DNA of 55,398 nt from Marinobacter sp. X15-166B (GCF_001752365.1 NZ_MEIY01000001.1:2792098-2847495); one strand, 5' to 3'. Numbered from the stretch's first letter, positions 1 through 8,670 are shown. Numbers and translations are program-made. Notes: a model not told the origin generated them from the letters alone.

Positions 1-1
1 T

Positions 2-70
2 ATCCCCTGTGTGCCTTGCCCGCTGGATTACACGGAGTGGCCCGGCCAGACGCCTCTGGAAGGGGATTAG
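2..70 (+). CDS. possible 3' end of an upstream gene (partial)
   Basis: One frame open from the window edge ends in TAG at 68-70 and reads as a short protein-like tail (IPCVPCPLDYTEWPGQTPLE, then GD). Two other frames are also open here, so the assignment is weak. No function can be given. Confidence 0.2.
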   Translation: MPCVPCPLDYTEWPGQTPLEGD

Positions 71-143
71 CAGCCGTCAGTCCGGTAATCCGGATGACTA
101 TGGCAGGAGCGTGTTACCGCTCAGAGCATTGAAAGGATACCCA

Positions 144-791
144 ATGAAAAAGATGCGTATTGATATCGTTTCCGACATTGCATGCCCTTGGTGCGCCATT
201 GGCTACGCCCGTCTGGAGCGGGCCATGGCGCAGTTGGCAGCGACCTATGAATTCAGCGTGCAATGGCATGCATTTGAACTCAATCCGGATCACCGCGGTG
301 CGGGGGAGCCGATACTGCCGGCGCTGGCGCGCAAGTATGGCCGTAGTGAGGCCGAGATGCGCGCTAACCAGAACCAGATGATGGCGATCGCGGGGGAGCT
401 TGGCCTTAACTTCGACAAGCTCCAGGAACGACTTACCTGCAATACCTTCGATGCCCACCGGCTGGTCAAATGGGCCGGCGAGCAGGGTCGGCAGACGGAG
501 ATGAAGCAAGCGCTGTTTGAGGCCTATTTTGGGCGCGCGGAAAACGTCGCCGATCACGATCTGCTCGCCAACTGCGCTGTCACGCTGGGGCTGGATGCGG
601 CAGAGGCCAGGGCAATGCTGGCCACGGACCGGTACGCGGAGGCCGTACGGCAAGACCAGGCCACCTACCGGAAGGCCGGTATCACCGCCGTGCCGGCGTT
701 TATTATCAACGACCAATACCTGATCTCCGGAGCCCAGGAGCCCGGGACGCTGGTAACAACCCTGCAGGAGATTGGCGCCCAAACTGCCTGA
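144..791 (+). CDS. DsbA family oxidoreductase (FrnE-like)
   Basis: Predicted cytoplasmic thiol-disulfide oxidoreductase of 215 aa in the DsbA/2-hydroxychromene-2-carboxylate isomerase group. A CPWC active-site motif sits at residues 14-17 right after the first beta strand (IDIVSDIA), followed by a helical insertion and a cis-proline segment (AVPAFII) near the C-terminus, which is the thioredoxin-fold layout of FrnE proteins. There is no signal peptide, unlike periplasmic DsbA. An open frame extends upstream to position 9, but the ATG at 144 is preferred because it follows GAAAGGAT and starts directly on the conserved strand. The serine hydrolase gene follows 43 bp later on the same strand, so the two may be cotranscribed. 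The physiological substrate is unknown. Confidence 0.9.
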   Translation: MKKMRIDIVSDIACPWCAIGYARLERAMAQLAATYEFSVQWHAFELNPDHRGAGEPILPALARKYGRSEAEMRANQNQMMAIAGELGLNFDKLQERLTCNTFDAHRLVKWAGEQGRQTEMKQALFEAYFGRAENVADHDLLANCAVTLGLDAAEARAMLATDRYAEAVRQDQATYRKAGITAVPAFIINDQYLISGAQEPGTLVTTLQEIGAQTA

Positions 792-834
792 GGTACGTCC
801 GGACACCCACATCGTAACGCAAGGAGCTTCTTAC

Positions 835-2049
835 ATGACGGAACCCAAGCCGGCCGTCGGCCTCGCAGCAGAGCAGCTGCACAACATCGAGACCCATTTG
901 AACAAACGCTACATCCAGCCGGGAAAACTGCCCGGTGCGCTGACTCTGGTGGCCCGGCGCGGGCAAATTGCCTATGTCCATGCTCAGGGATTGATGGATG
1001 TGGAGCGCAACAAACCGGTACGCCGGGATACGCTTTTCCGCATCTACTCCATGACCAAACCGGTCACGTCCATTGCCATGATGCAGTTGTACGAACAAGG
1101 CCGGTTTTTGCTGGATGATCCGGTGCACAAGTACATACCGGCGTGGCAAAACCTGCGGGTCTACCAGAGCGGTGTCTATCCCGACTTTGTGACCACGCCG
1201 GTCGCGCGCCCCATGACCATTCGAGACCTGCTCACCCACATGTCCGGTCTGACCTACGGTTTCATGCACCGCACCAACGTAGACGCCGCTTATCGGGAAT
1301 TACAACTGGATGGCAGCCGCACGCTGACTCTGGACACCTTGGTCAGTCAGCTGGCGGATCTGCCTCTGGAATTTTCTCCGGGTAGCGCCTGGAACTATTC
1401 CGTCAGTACCGATGTGCTGGGGTATCTGGTGCAGTTGCTGGCGGATCAGCCCTTTGATGACTACTTGCGCCAGCACATTTTCGAACCTTTGCAGATGCAC
1501 GACACCGGCTTTCGGGTCAGTGACCAGCAGCTGGACCGCTTCGCTGCCTGCTACCAGTACCAGCGCGGCGACCGGTTCACATTGCAGGACGACCCCGAGA
1601 CTTCGCCCTTCCGGCACGCGGGCAGTTTTCTGTCCGGCGGTGGCGGGCTGGTTTCCACCATCGACGATTATTTCCATTTTGCGCAGGCATTGTGTCAGGG
1701 GGGAAGCTTTCAAGGGCGGCGAATCATCGGTCGCAAGACGCTGGAGTTCATGCGGCGCAACCACCTCCCCGACAATCAGGATCTGCCGGGTCTGGCCATC
1801 GGCTCGTTCAGCGAGACTCCCTACGCCGGGAGTGGCTTCGGACTGGGCTTTTCCGTCAAGACCGACGTGGCCAGATCCCAGGTGAACGGGTCGGTGGGCG
1901 AGTACGGCTGGGGTGGGCTGGCGAGTACCAGCTTTTACATCGACCCGGTGGAAGAACTGGTGATGATCTTCATGACCCAGCTGATACCGTCGTCGACCTA
2001 TCCGCTCCGCCAGGAATTGCGGGCCATTATCAACGGCGCTTTATTATAA
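835..2049 (+). CDS. serine hydrolase, beta-lactamase / family VIII esterase fold
   Basis: Penicillin-binding-protein-like serine hydrolase of 404 aa. The catalytic SxxK motif is S72-M-T-K75 and the second motif is Y188-S-V190, as in class C beta-lactamases and family VIII carboxylesterases such as EstB; a GWGG segment near the C-terminus may play the part of the third (KTG/HTG) box. No signal peptide is evident, which argues for an intracellular esterase rather than a periplasmic beta-lactamase. The ATG at 835 is chosen over an in-frame start at 772 because AAGGAG lies 9 nt upstream and the longer form would overlap the previous gene. Substrate unknown. Confidence 0.88.
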   Translation: MTEPKPAVGLAAEQLHNIETHLNKRYIQPGKLPGALTLVARRGQIAYVHAQGLMDVERNKPVRRDTLFRIYSMTKPVTSIAMMQLYEQGRFLLDDPVHKYIPAWQNLRVYQSGVYPDFVTTPVARPMTIRDLLTHMSGLTYGFMHRTNVDAAYRELQLDGSRTLTLDTLVSQLADLPLEFSPGSAWNYSVSTDVLGYLVQLLADQPFDDYLRQHIFEPLQMHDTGFRVSDQQLDRFAACYQYQRGDRFTLQDDPETSPFRHAGSFLSGGGGLVSTIDDYFHFAQALCQGGSFQGRRIIGRKTLEFMRRNHLPDNQDLPGLAIGSFSETPYAGSGFGLGFSVKTDVARSQVNGSVGEYGWGGLASTSFYIDPVEELVMIFMTQLIPSSTYPLRQELRAIINGALL

Positions 2050-2078
2050 GACACCGGACGGCTCCGGCGGCGGCCGCC

Positions 2079-2651
2079 TCAGGAGTCCGCCACCGGTTCA
2101 TGCTCGCGGCAGATAAGCTGGACCTCCGGGGCGGACAGTGACTCCCCGGTTAATTGACAAAGATAGCGGCCCTCGCCGAGTTTCCGGTTGTGGCGACAAC
2201 TGTGGCATTGACCGAACATGCGGTGTTGATGAAGCGCTTGCACCTGGCGCAGCAGGGACGTCAGCTGGGTGACCAGGGCCTCCGGTTCCCCGGGGGGCGC
2301 GTGGTTGCAGTAGTCCGCCAACAGGGGCGAGGGGGTCAGTGACTCGACCAGTTCGCGCCCCATCGCTGTTGTCTGCAGGCGGGTTATGCGTTTGTCCTCG
2401 GTGTCCTGGCTTTTGGTCACCAACCCTCTGTTTTCCAGAACCTTGATGGACTGTGACACGGTGCCTTTGGTTAACCCCAGATACTCGGCGACGGCCTTGG
2501 GGGTATTGGAATAACGGTTGCAGAGCGACAGATACTGCAGCGCTTCAAACTGCACCGGCTGCAGCCCGAGCCGGTTGAGGCGGGCGCGGTTTTCACTGTG
2601 CAGTAAACTGCTGAGGCGTTCCAGTAACTGCTGGAGTTGTCGTGCGTTCAT
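2079..2651 (-). CDS. MarR family transcriptional regulator with Cys-rich C-terminus
   Basis: Winged-helix regulator of 190 aa. The central part (residues about 30-110) is a typical MarR domain, with a recognition helix around TKGTVSQSIKVLENRG and a wing around DTEDKRITRLQTT. After it comes an unusual tail with a CHSC pair and two more cysteines spaced as in a zinc or iron-sulfur knuckle (HSCRHN, then YLCQ and LICRE). The ATG at 2651 is used; the open frame continues upstream through the divergent promoter but is not protein-like. It is divergent from a secreted protein and a CPGC redoxin, and two operator-like repeats lie between them, so it probably controls that pair and itself. The cysteine tail suggests a redox or metal signal, which is inference. 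Confidence 0.85.
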   Translation of the reverse strand: MNARQLQQLLERLSSLLHSENRARLNRLGLQPVQFEALQYLSLCNRYSNTPKAVAEYLGLTKGTVSQSIKVLENRGLVTKSQDTEDKRITRLQTTAMGRELVESLTPSPLLADYCNHAPPGEPEALVTQLTSLLRQVQALHQHRMFGQCHSCRHNRKLGEGRYLCQLTGESLSAPEVQLICREHEPVADS

Positions 2652-2660
2652 CGCTAAATA

Positions 2661-2675
2661 GTATCGAATCGATAC
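2661..2675. promoter_or_regulatory. MarR operator 1 (GTATCGA-N-TCGATAC)
   Basis: Perfect 7+1+7 bp palindrome 10 bp upstream of the MarR start codon. A second, degenerate copy lies 50 bp away, close to five helical turns. The position between divergent genes and the copy number support a MarR-family operator; assignment to this regulator is inferred from proximity. Confidence 0.6.
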
Positions 2676-2679
2676 CGCC

Positions 2680-2708
2680 TTGACAATGGGTGGGTGGCGT
2701 GCAACAGT
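2680..2708 (+). promoter_or_regulatory. candidate sigma-70 promoter for the secreted protein/redoxin pair
   Basis: TTGACA at 2680-2685, 17 bp spacer, then a weak -10 (AACAGT, 2703-2708). It is flanked by the two operator copies, so a bound MarR dimer on either would block it. Confidence 0.4.
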
Positions 2709-2710
2709 TA

Positions 2711-2725
2711 GTGTCGAGCCGATAC
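2711..2725. promoter_or_regulatory. MarR operator 2 (GTGTCGA-N-CCGATAC)
   Basis: Imperfect second copy of the palindrome at 2661-2675, matching it at 12 of 15 positions. It sits just downstream of the candidate -10 and 18 bp before the ATG at 2743. Confidence 0.55.
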
Positions 2726-2742
2726 CAACTGGAGGGCGCACC

Positions 2743-3504
2743 ATGAACACCGTTCGAGCGATGACTGCAACACTGTTCAGCCTGGGGATCACCGGGGCAA
2801 CACTGATGGGTACGACGCAAGCGGATGAGGGGCACGAGGGTGGGCTTGCGTCCGCCAGCGGCGGGGTGGCCATCAGCAGTTTCGACATTGTGCATACGCG
2901 CATCAGCACCGAGGGCAACAGCGCGGTGTTTCGTATGGAAGTATCCGCCCAGGCAGGGCAAAGCAAGCCCACCGCCACCGGTCAGCTGGCGGGCAGCGAC
3001 GTGTTTTCTTACGTATGGCCGACTACCCTTGATAGTTACCAGGTGGGGTTCGAGCGTGAGGCCGGTATTCTGGCCCTGGCGGTCACCGCCCATCCGGATT
3101 TCGACGATACTCCGCTGTTCGATGAAAACGGCGATGGCGACACCGGCAACGACGGTAATGTCTGGCACAGCCATTGGGTGGTGTTACAGCCGAACGAAGC
3201 GTGTGGCGAGGGGGCACTGGGGGTGGTGGACATCGCCGAGGGCGAGCAGCCACGTTTGCCAAGCACCTGGCCGGGGCTGCCGATTCTGCTGGACAGTCCG
3301 GGGTGGCAGCCGATTTTCACGGAGCAGAGTGTCGAGGTCCGGGTCGCCTTTGCTGACATCGAGGCAGTGAACCAGGGCATGTTCGACGGCGTCACCGCCG
3401 GGTTGAGAGTGAACGAAAGCGCGCACGCCCCGCTGTTGTGCGTGGTGGACGTGATGGATGTGGCCTCTGGCGATTTGAGTTTACCGGGCCGGGTCAACCA
3501 TTGA
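2743..3504 (+). CDS. hypothetical secreted protein
   Basis: Protein of 253 aa with a Sec-type signal peptide (about residues 1-27, ending near TTQADEG). The mature part has no cysteine except two near its middle and end, is acidic, and contains a calcium-loop-like DENGDGDTGNDG stretch (about residues 126-137). I do not recognise the family. The start at 2743 follows GGAGGG and gives the signal peptide; an in-frame upstream start at 2680 would add residues lying in the promoter. It is the first gene of the pair facing the MarR regulator, and the redoxin follows 48 bp later, so a periplasmic or envelope role linked to redox stress is possible but unproven. Confidence 0.75.
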   Translation: MNTVRAMTATLFSLGITGATLMGTTQADEGHEGGLASASGGVAISSFDIVHTRISTEGNSAVFRMEVSAQAGQSKPTATGQLAGSDVFSYVWPTTLDSYQVGFEREAGILALAVTAHPDFDDTPLFDENGDGDTGNDGNVWHSHWVVLQPNEACGEGALGVVDIAEGEQPRLPSTWPGLPILLDSPGWQPIFTEQSVEVRVAFADIEAVNQGMFDGVTAGLRVNESAHAPLLCVVDVMDVASGDLSLPGRVNH

Positions 3505-3552
3505 ACAACGCCGTGTCGCTTGGCGGCACCCCCGCAACAGGAGGGCGCAGGC

Positions 3553-4032
3553 ATGATCCGCAATGGGGTGATGGCACCGGAATTAACGGTAGCGGGCTGG
3601 TTGAACACCCCCGGGGAGCTATCGCTGCAGGGGTTGCGGGGCCGGGTAGTGGTGCTGCATGCCTTCCAGATGCTGTGTCCGGGGTGTGTGTCCCACGGCT
3701 TGCCCCAGGCCGTCGCCATCCATGAGTTGTACCCCCGTGATCAGGTGCAGGTGATCGGCCTGCACACGGTGTTTGAGCACCATCAGGTGATGACGGCCGA
3801 CGCGCTCAAGGTGTTTGCCCATGAGTATCGGCTGCCATTCCCGATTGCGATTGATTTGCCAGCCGCTACCGGGCCCATTCCGGTGATGATGCAGAAATTG
3901 AATCTGCGCGGCACTCCGTCACTGGTGCTGATCGACAAAGCCGGCACCATCCGCTTTACCCATTTGGGCCCCGTGGGGGATATGCAAGTGGGCAACATGA
4001 TTGGACAGTTGTTAATGGAGGGCAGTGGCTAG
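3553..4032 (+). CDS. redoxin / TlpA-like thioredoxin-fold protein
   Basis: Thioredoxin-fold protein of 159 aa in the AhpC/TlpA-like redoxin group. Active-site C42-P-G-C45 follows the strand VVVLHAFQML, and a cis-proline segment (LRGTPSLVLIDKAG) lies near residue 120, as expected for a disulfide oxidoreductase. No signal peptide is seen, so it is predicted cytoplasmic. The ATG at 3553 follows GGAGGG. It sits 48 bp after the secreted protein on the same strand and probably belongs to the MarR-controlled transcript. Confidence 0.85.
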   Translation: MIRNGVMAPELTVAGWLNTPGELSLQGLRGRVVVLHAFQMLCPGCVSHGLPQAVAIHELYPRDQVQVIGLHTVFEHHQVMTADALKVFAHEYRLPFPIAIDLPAATGPIPVMMQKLNLRGTPSLVLIDKAGTIRFTHLGPVGDMQVGNMIGQLLMEGSG

Positions 4033-4116
4033 AGGCCACACGGGCGGTGGTTTGGCTTTGCCCCCGATTTAGCGATCGTGCACCAATGGAGCACTCGCAG
4101 CATGCCCGCGTTATTG

Positions 4117-4617
4117 GCAAAGCTTTTTGAATAAAGCACTGCCGCGATCAACTGGTTCAGTCTTGTAAGGAGGAATGGGCTGTCCAGCATCATCCAGTTC
4201 GAGCTGTTCAGCTTGCGTACAGTTTAACAGAAAGAATTTGTTGTCTAACCGGTCTATATAATCATGATAAAACTCATAACGAATATATTGAACCAGCCGC
4301 TCACTGTCCTGTTGGTAGGTTTTAAATTCTCCATCTATAAATTCAAAATAATTGATTGCGGGGATTACGTAACTCCATGGCTGAAAAAAATTGCTGGTGC
4401 GCTCTGTGGTTAACACCGTCGCTTTCTGTGGGAGTTGCCCAACCCTGAAATCAAACCAGGTATAATTGTAGTAGGCTAAATAACCTAGCATCCCTATGCC
4501 CGCAGCCACAGGAATAACCCACTTAGGCAGAAGATTACGGCTTAGTTTTCTGAACAGAAACGCAAATGCACCTAAAACGAGGCCTGAAATAAAAACTGCA
4601 ACCAGGTGCCAAATCAT
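4117..4617 (-). CDS. hypothetical membrane protein downstream of the symporter
   Basis: Small protein with two predicted membrane segments (near residues 5-22 and 33-52) and a soluble C-terminal half rich in Tyr, Phe and acidic residues. I do not recognise the family. The frame ends in TAA/TTA-type stop at about 4111-4116. Two starts compete: GTG at 4626 and ATG at 4617; the latter has AGAGAG 8 nt upstream and is used here. It lies 85 bp downstream of the symporter large subunit on the same strand, separated by a perfect 13-bp hairpin, so it may be expressed at a lower level from the same transcript. Its AT-rich composition matches the symporter genes. Confidence 0.65.
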
Positions 4618-4637
4618 TATTTTCACTCTCTAAACAG

Positions 4638-4665
4638 GAGCGGGCCTCTTTTAAGAGGCCCGCTC
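4638..4665. terminator. perfect 13-bp hairpin between symporter and downstream gene
   Basis: GAGCGGGCCTCTT at 4638-4650 is exactly complementary to 4653-4665, with a minimal loop. On the minus strand, the direction of transcription, it is followed by CTGTTTAG rather than a clean U tract, so it may be an attenuator or an mRNA-stabilising hairpin as much as a full terminator. On the plus strand it is followed by ATTTT. Confidence 0.6.
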
Positions 4666-4710
4666 ATTTTAAGACAACTCTACTGGTAGCGCCGGGTGAA
4701 CTGCCGGCAC

Positions 4711-6453
4711 CTACGGGTAACGTACTCGCTGAACCATTCTCTGCAATTCTGCAGATGGCTCACTCGTTGCGTAGGATACCCCGATAGCAACCGTAAAGTT
4801 AATAAAGGCTCCAATGCAACCGACTGATAGTGGCGAGATGCCTAAGATCCAGAATTCTGGTGAATTCGGGAACGTATTGGTACCCGGTATAAAGAACCAT
4901 CCCAGGTAGCTGAAGATGTAGGTAAGAGTGAATCCTGCACCGGCGACCATGCCTGCTACCGCACCCGTGGCGTTAATGCGCTTGAAGAAAATGCCCATCA
5001 GTAAGACCGGGAAAATCGACGAAGCTGCCATGCCAAACGCCAGGGCGACCGTTTGTGCAGCAAAACCAGGCGGATTAATACCCAGCCAGGTTGCTATGAG
5101 AATGGCGCCGACCATTGAAATCCGAGCTGCCAACATCTCTTTTTTATCAGAAATATTTGGGAACAACGTATTTTTGATTAAATCATGACTCACCGCCGAC
5201 GAGATTGCCAACAGCAGTCCCGACGCCGTCGAGAGTGCCGAAGCGATACCACCGGCAGCAATCAGGCCGATGATCCACTTAGGCATGTTGGCAATTTCAG
5301 GCAAGGCCAGCACCAGAATATCATTATTGACCGTAAGCTCGTTACCCTCCCAGCCGCGCTCAGCAGCTACAGTGTCATTAAATTCTGCGTTCTGGTCATT
5401 GTAAAACTGGATGCGGCCATCGTTGTTTTTATCCTCAAATTTCAATAAGCCTGTCTGCTCCCAGGTCCTGAACCAATCGGGAAGATTTTCATAAGCAACC
5501 GACTCGGCTTCAGTACCTTGCGGATAAATGGTTTCGACGAGGTTCAAGCGCGCCATCGCGGCCAAGGGGGGGGCCGTGGTATAGAAAAGGGCGATAAACA
5601 CCAACGCCCAACCGGCCGACCAACGCGCATCCGCTACTTTAGGAACGGTGAAAAAGCGAATTATGACGTGGGGCAGGCCCGCGGTACCGACCATTAAGGT
5701 CAAGGTAAACAGGAACATATTCCACTTGTTGGACACATCAGCGGTGTAGTCCCGAAACCCGAGTTCACGAACCACCTCGTTCAGTTTATGCAACAGCGGC
5801 GTACCCGAGTTTACGTGATTACCCACAAAGCCCGACTGCGGGAAGAAGTTGCCAGTCATCTGCAGTGACAAATAAATCGCGGGAATGGTGAACGCGAGAA
5901 TGAGAACGATGTACTGAGCAACCTGCGTGTAGGTGACGCCTTTCATGCCACCCAACACCGCGTAGAAAAATACGATGACAGCTGAAATGACCAGCCCCAT
6001 GGTGCTGCTTACTTCCAGGAAGCGAGCAAAGGCCACACCCGCACCCGTCATCTGGCCGATTACGTAAGTCAGTGAGATAACAATCAACATTACCACTGCC
6101 ACCAGGCGCGCTGCTCGACTGTCATATCGTGAACCGACAAAATCCGGTACCGTGTATTTACCAAAGCGACGCAGGTAAGGGGCGAGGAGCGTCGCAAGCA
6201 ACACATAGCCACCGGTCCATCCCATGATAAAGGCCGAGTTGACGTAGCCCACCGAAATAAGACCGGCAACCGATATAAAGGAGGCGGCAGATAACCAGTC
6301 TGCTGCGGTCGCCATACCGTTGAATACCGGTTTCACTTCACCGCCAGCAATATAGAACTCCCTGGTAGTCTTGGCGCGGGCCCAAATGGCAATTTTGGTA
6401 TAAATCAAAAATGAACCGGCCACGAATATCAGGTTAATGGCAAATTGACTCAT
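4711..6453 (-). CDS. sodium:solute symporter, VC_2705/ActP-like large subunit
   Basis: Inner-membrane sodium/solute symporter (SSS family) of 580 aa with about 13 hydrophobic segments. The family signature near residues 33-62 (REFYIAGGEV, then NGMATAADWLSAASFI) is intact. It belongs to the subfamily that pairs with a DUF4212 small subunit, encoded 2 bp upstream at 6456-6734. Acetate or another small monocarboxylate is the usual guess for ActP relatives, but the substrate of this subfamily is not firmly known. A soluble loop around residues 320-375 contains an EF-hand-like DKNNDGRIQFYN (341-352) with Asn at position 12. The gene is AT-richer than most of the window. Confidence 0.92.
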   Translation of the reverse strand: MSQFAINLIFVAGSFLIYTKIAIWARAKTTREFYIAGGEVKPVFNGMATAADWLSAASFISVAGLISVGYVNSAFIMGWTGGYVLLATLLAPYLRRFGKYTVPDFVGSRYDSRAARLVAVVMLIVISLTYVIGQMTGAGVAFARFLEVSSTMGLVISAVIVFFYAVLGGMKGVTYTQVAQYIVLILAFTIPAIYLSLQMTGNFFPQSGFVGNHVNSGTPLLHKLNEVVRELGFRDYTADVSNKWNMFLFTLTLMVGTAGLPHVIIRFFTVPKVADARWSAGWALVFIALFYTTAPPLAAMARLNLVETIYPQGTEAESVAYENLPDWFRTWEQTGLLKFEDKNNDGRIQFYNDQNAEFNDTVAAERGWEGNELTVNNDILVLALPEIANMPKWIIGLIAAGGIASALSTASGLLLAISSAVSHDLIKNTLFPNISDKKEMLAARISMVGAILIATWLGINPPGFAAQTVALAFGMAASSIFPVLLMGIFFKRINATGAVAGMVAGAGFTLTYIFSYLGWFFIPGTNTFPNSPEFWILGISPLSVGCIGAFINFTVAIGVSYATSEPSAELQRMVQRVRYP

Positions 6454-6455
6454 GG

Positions 6456-6734
6456 TTAATCCTCTAGGCCGTATTCTTTATCAAGCTTGTTCATCTTGTA
6501 TCCATAGAAAAAGATCAAGCTCAAGAAAGTGAAAATTGCGCCTTGTTGAGCGAACCAGAAGCCCAGGTCTGCGCCGCCAATGCTGATGCCCATTAAATAA
6601 GGTCTCAATAACAAGCCAAAACCATATGAGACCGTCGCCCAAATGATCAGGATGCCTGTAATCAGGCGCAGGTTGGCCGCCCAATATTCATGGTCTCTTT
6701 GCGTCAGTTCGTTTTGCTTTTGTTTGTCCACCAC
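6456..6734 (-). CDS. DUF4212 small subunit of the sodium symporter
   Basis: 92-aa membrane protein with two hydrophobic segments (about residues 22-42 and 55-80) and a charged N-terminus containing the HEYWAANLRLI segment typical of DUF4212 proteins. These are the obligate-looking partners of VC_2705-type SSS transporters. The start is GTG at 6734, with GGAGAG about 6 nt upstream. The stop is 2 bp from the large-subunit start, indicating translational coupling. Confidence 0.9.
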   Translation of the reverse strand: MVDKQKQNELTQRDHEYWAANLRLITGILIIWATVSYGFGLLLRPYLMGISIGGADLGFWFAQQGAIFTFLSLIFFYGYKMNKLDKEYGLED

Positions 6735-6839
6735 GTTAACTCTCCGCTTTGTTTTTGTTAAGAGATAAGCAGTTTCGGTCCCTTAGGAAAAATCCCTGGC
6801 ATCCATTCTGACCGGTAAGCGAAAGGGTAAGTCATGAAG

Positions 6840-7074
6840 CTACGTGCCCGGCTTAACATTACCCAATATTGCGATTGGTGGAATTCCAATGTCCACCAGG
6901 CCCTTGTGTCTTTGCCCGATGACGTCGGCGTTACCTTCGACCAGCGTTGGTGGGGCGCCTGCTGTCAGTGCGGGAACAAAGATTGTCTTAGCTAGGTTGG
7001 GTGTTATTACCAAGCGCAATGTAAGCAGATGTGATTGGCAAAGCAAAAAAAGTTCTTATTATAAGCTTTTTCAT
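6840..7074 (-). pseudogene. frameshifted remnant of a small secreted protein gene
   Basis: An ATG at 7074 follows a good AAAGG site and encodes a convincing signal peptide start (MKKLIIRTFFALPITSAYIA), but this frame stops after 28 codons. A different minus-strand frame then continues with protein-like sequence (for example KTIFVPALTAGAPPTLVEGN) to a stop at about 6840. A single frame change would join them into a protein of about 75 aa. I do not recognise it. It could also be two chance open frames, but the coincidence of ribosome site, signal peptide and continuing composition favours a decayed gene. Confidence 0.35.
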
Positions 7075-7289
7075 GTTTTCAACCTTTTTGGATCGTTTTT
7101 TTTGGTTTTGTTAATTAAAAATCCAATCTTGCTTAATCGCTAAGCAATGGTGTTTTGTATGGCGATTTCTTCCGTGAAAACTTGTTAAAGGTCATATAAA
7201 TAATTTGCGCTGCTCTTGTCCGGATGTTGACCACAGCAAAACTTACCTAGTTTGCTAGGGATAAGAAATGTTAATTATGTTTACCCTGA

Positions 7290-7487
7290 TGCAAAAATAT
7301 TTGCAGGGCTGGGGCGTGGCAAAAACGCCCCGATTTCAAGATCGACGCAGGTCATCCCCTGGGCGCCAGAATGCCGGTCAATTCCAGATGGGGCCCACTC
7401 AGCACCCCCGGCAGTCGCTTGACGCTGACAACCGTGGCACTGGCCGGTGAGAGCGTAACCGCGGTCCAGGTTGGCACACCCCCTTGA
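7290..7487 (+). pseudogene. possible 3' gene fragment
   Basis: A 65-codon open frame without a start, bounded by TGA just upstream and ending in TGA at 7485-7487. Its translation (for example PDFKIDAGHPLGARMPVNSR and LTTVALAGESVTAVQVGTPP) has the composition of a real protein C-terminus. There is no recognisable domain. Low confidence. Confidence 0.25.
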
Positions 7488-7633
7488 GGTCGCGTTTCGA
7501 CGGGACGTTGAGCCATGGAGCTTACCGGGGTCCGTCTCAGGGTATCGACCGACTGGTCTGCAATGCAAAAACAACGACCGGTGGCGGTTGCTGACTGCGT
7601 TCAGTATCCTGCTGATGTGGCTGTAATTTATTC

Positions 7634-7702
7634 CGCCGATTCATACATTACTCGGCGAAAGTCAGCGGTTATCCTGCTCCTCCTTACGCCGGTGTATGAA
7701 TC
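7634..7702. promoter_or_regulatory. inverted repeats upstream of the LysR gene
   Basis: GATTCATACA at 7638-7647 is exactly repeated in inverted form at 7693-7702 (TGTATGAATC), 45 bp apart. CGCCGA at 7634-7639 pairs with TCGGCG at 7652-7657. The block lies 36-104 bp before the LysR start and is a good candidate for an autoregulatory site. Confidence 0.45.
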
Positions 7703-7737
7703 TATTATCACTCGAAACCTTATGTGAAGACTGAAAG

Positions 7738-8670
7738 ATGCCCAATAAAAACAAGCTTCGGTTGGTTAACTGGAATGATATTAAATACTTCATCGCCTTG
7801 GCGCGCCATCAGCGCCTGTCAAAGGCGGCTGCAATACTGGGGACGACCCATGTTACTGTTTCAAATCGCTTGTTGAATATCGAAAGATCGCTGGGGTTCA
7901 AGCTCTTCACACAAAATGAAAAAGGTTTCAAACTCACCAAACAGGGAATCACGTTTTTTCGTTATGCCAAAGAAATTGAGCATCTGTTAGCCCTTGGATT
8001 AGAAGAAACGGCAGGGGACACTAATTTAAGGCAAAAAGTACGGGTGGGGGTCACGGAAGAAATCGGTGACACGTTTCTTGCGCGCCGCCTCACCGCCTGG
8101 TTGGCCGATAAAAACCTCGATGTCGATTATATATCACTGCCCAAAACAACCACGGTGACCAGCCGTAAGGCGGATATAAGTATTACCCTGGAGGAGCCCC
8201 ATGGTGAGCATGTCATCAAGAAGTTACTGACGAGCTACATTCTTGGTGTTTATGCCAGCAGGAAATACCTGACAAAGTGTGGGGAGATAGATCGGTATGA
8301 AGCGCTGGAGGATCACCGTTGGATTGGGTATATAGATGAAGAGTTGTTCTCTGATGAACTCAAATACCATCATGAGATATCGAATAACTTGAATTTTGTG
8401 TTCCAGAGCACAAGCATCCTGGCCCAACGGGAAGCTGCCAGAAACGGGCTGGGATTGTCCATTCTTCCCAACTACATGGCCAAAACGGACAAGAGTTTAG
8501 TGCGCGTGCTTCCGGACGTGGAATTCGTGCGTCAGTACTGGATATCCACCAACCGTGACCTCCATCGATTTGATGCGGTAAACACCGTGTGGAAGTTTTT
8601 ACTGGAATTGTTTTCAAAAGAGCAGGATCTGTTGTTTCGAAATGAACCGGAGTTACCCAGGATATCTTGA
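7738..8670 (+). CDS. LysR family transcriptional regulator
   Basis: 310 aa. The N-terminal winged helix-turn-helix spans about residues 12-70 (NDIKYFIALARHQRLSKAAA, then THVTVSNRLLNIERSLGFKLF), followed by a linker and a periplasmic-binding-protein-like effector domain to the end. No target gene is obvious: the neighbours are decayed fragments upstream and a chemotaxis receptor 176 bp downstream on the same strand. The gene is AT-richer than flanking genes. The ATG at 7738 has only a weak upstream purine stretch (GAAGACTGAAAG). Confidence 0.9.
   Translation: MPNKNKLRLVNWNDIKYFIALARHQRLSKAAAILGTTHVTVSNRLLNIERSLGFKLFTQNEKGFKLTKQGITFFRYAKEIEHLLALGLEETAGDTNLRQKVRVGVTEEIGDTFLARRLTAWLADKNLDVDYISLPKTTTVTSRKADISITLEEPHGEHVIKKLLTSYILGVYASRKYLTKCGEIDRYEALEDHRWIGYIDEELFSDELKYHHEISNNLNFVFQSTSILAQREAARNGLGLSILPNYMAKTDKSLVRVLPDVEFVRQYWISTNRDLHRFDAVNTVWKFLLELFSKEQDLLFRNEPELPRIS

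Larger units (their letters stand above)
7075..7737. other. AT-rich intergenic stretch with gene remnants
   Basis: No intact gene is visible between the remnant ending upstream at 7074 and the LysR start at 7738. The stretch contains a short protein-like frame at 7290-7487 and the inverted repeats before the LysR gene, both listed separately. Composition shifts from AT-rich (7030-7310) to GC-rich (7310-7600) and back, suggesting patchwork origin. Confidence 0.4.

Noticed and set aside
4055..4128. GCTTTGCC...GGCAAAGC with TTTTT as a terminator for the redoxin gene
   Set aside because: The arms are 53 nt apart and only 8 bp long, too loose to call.
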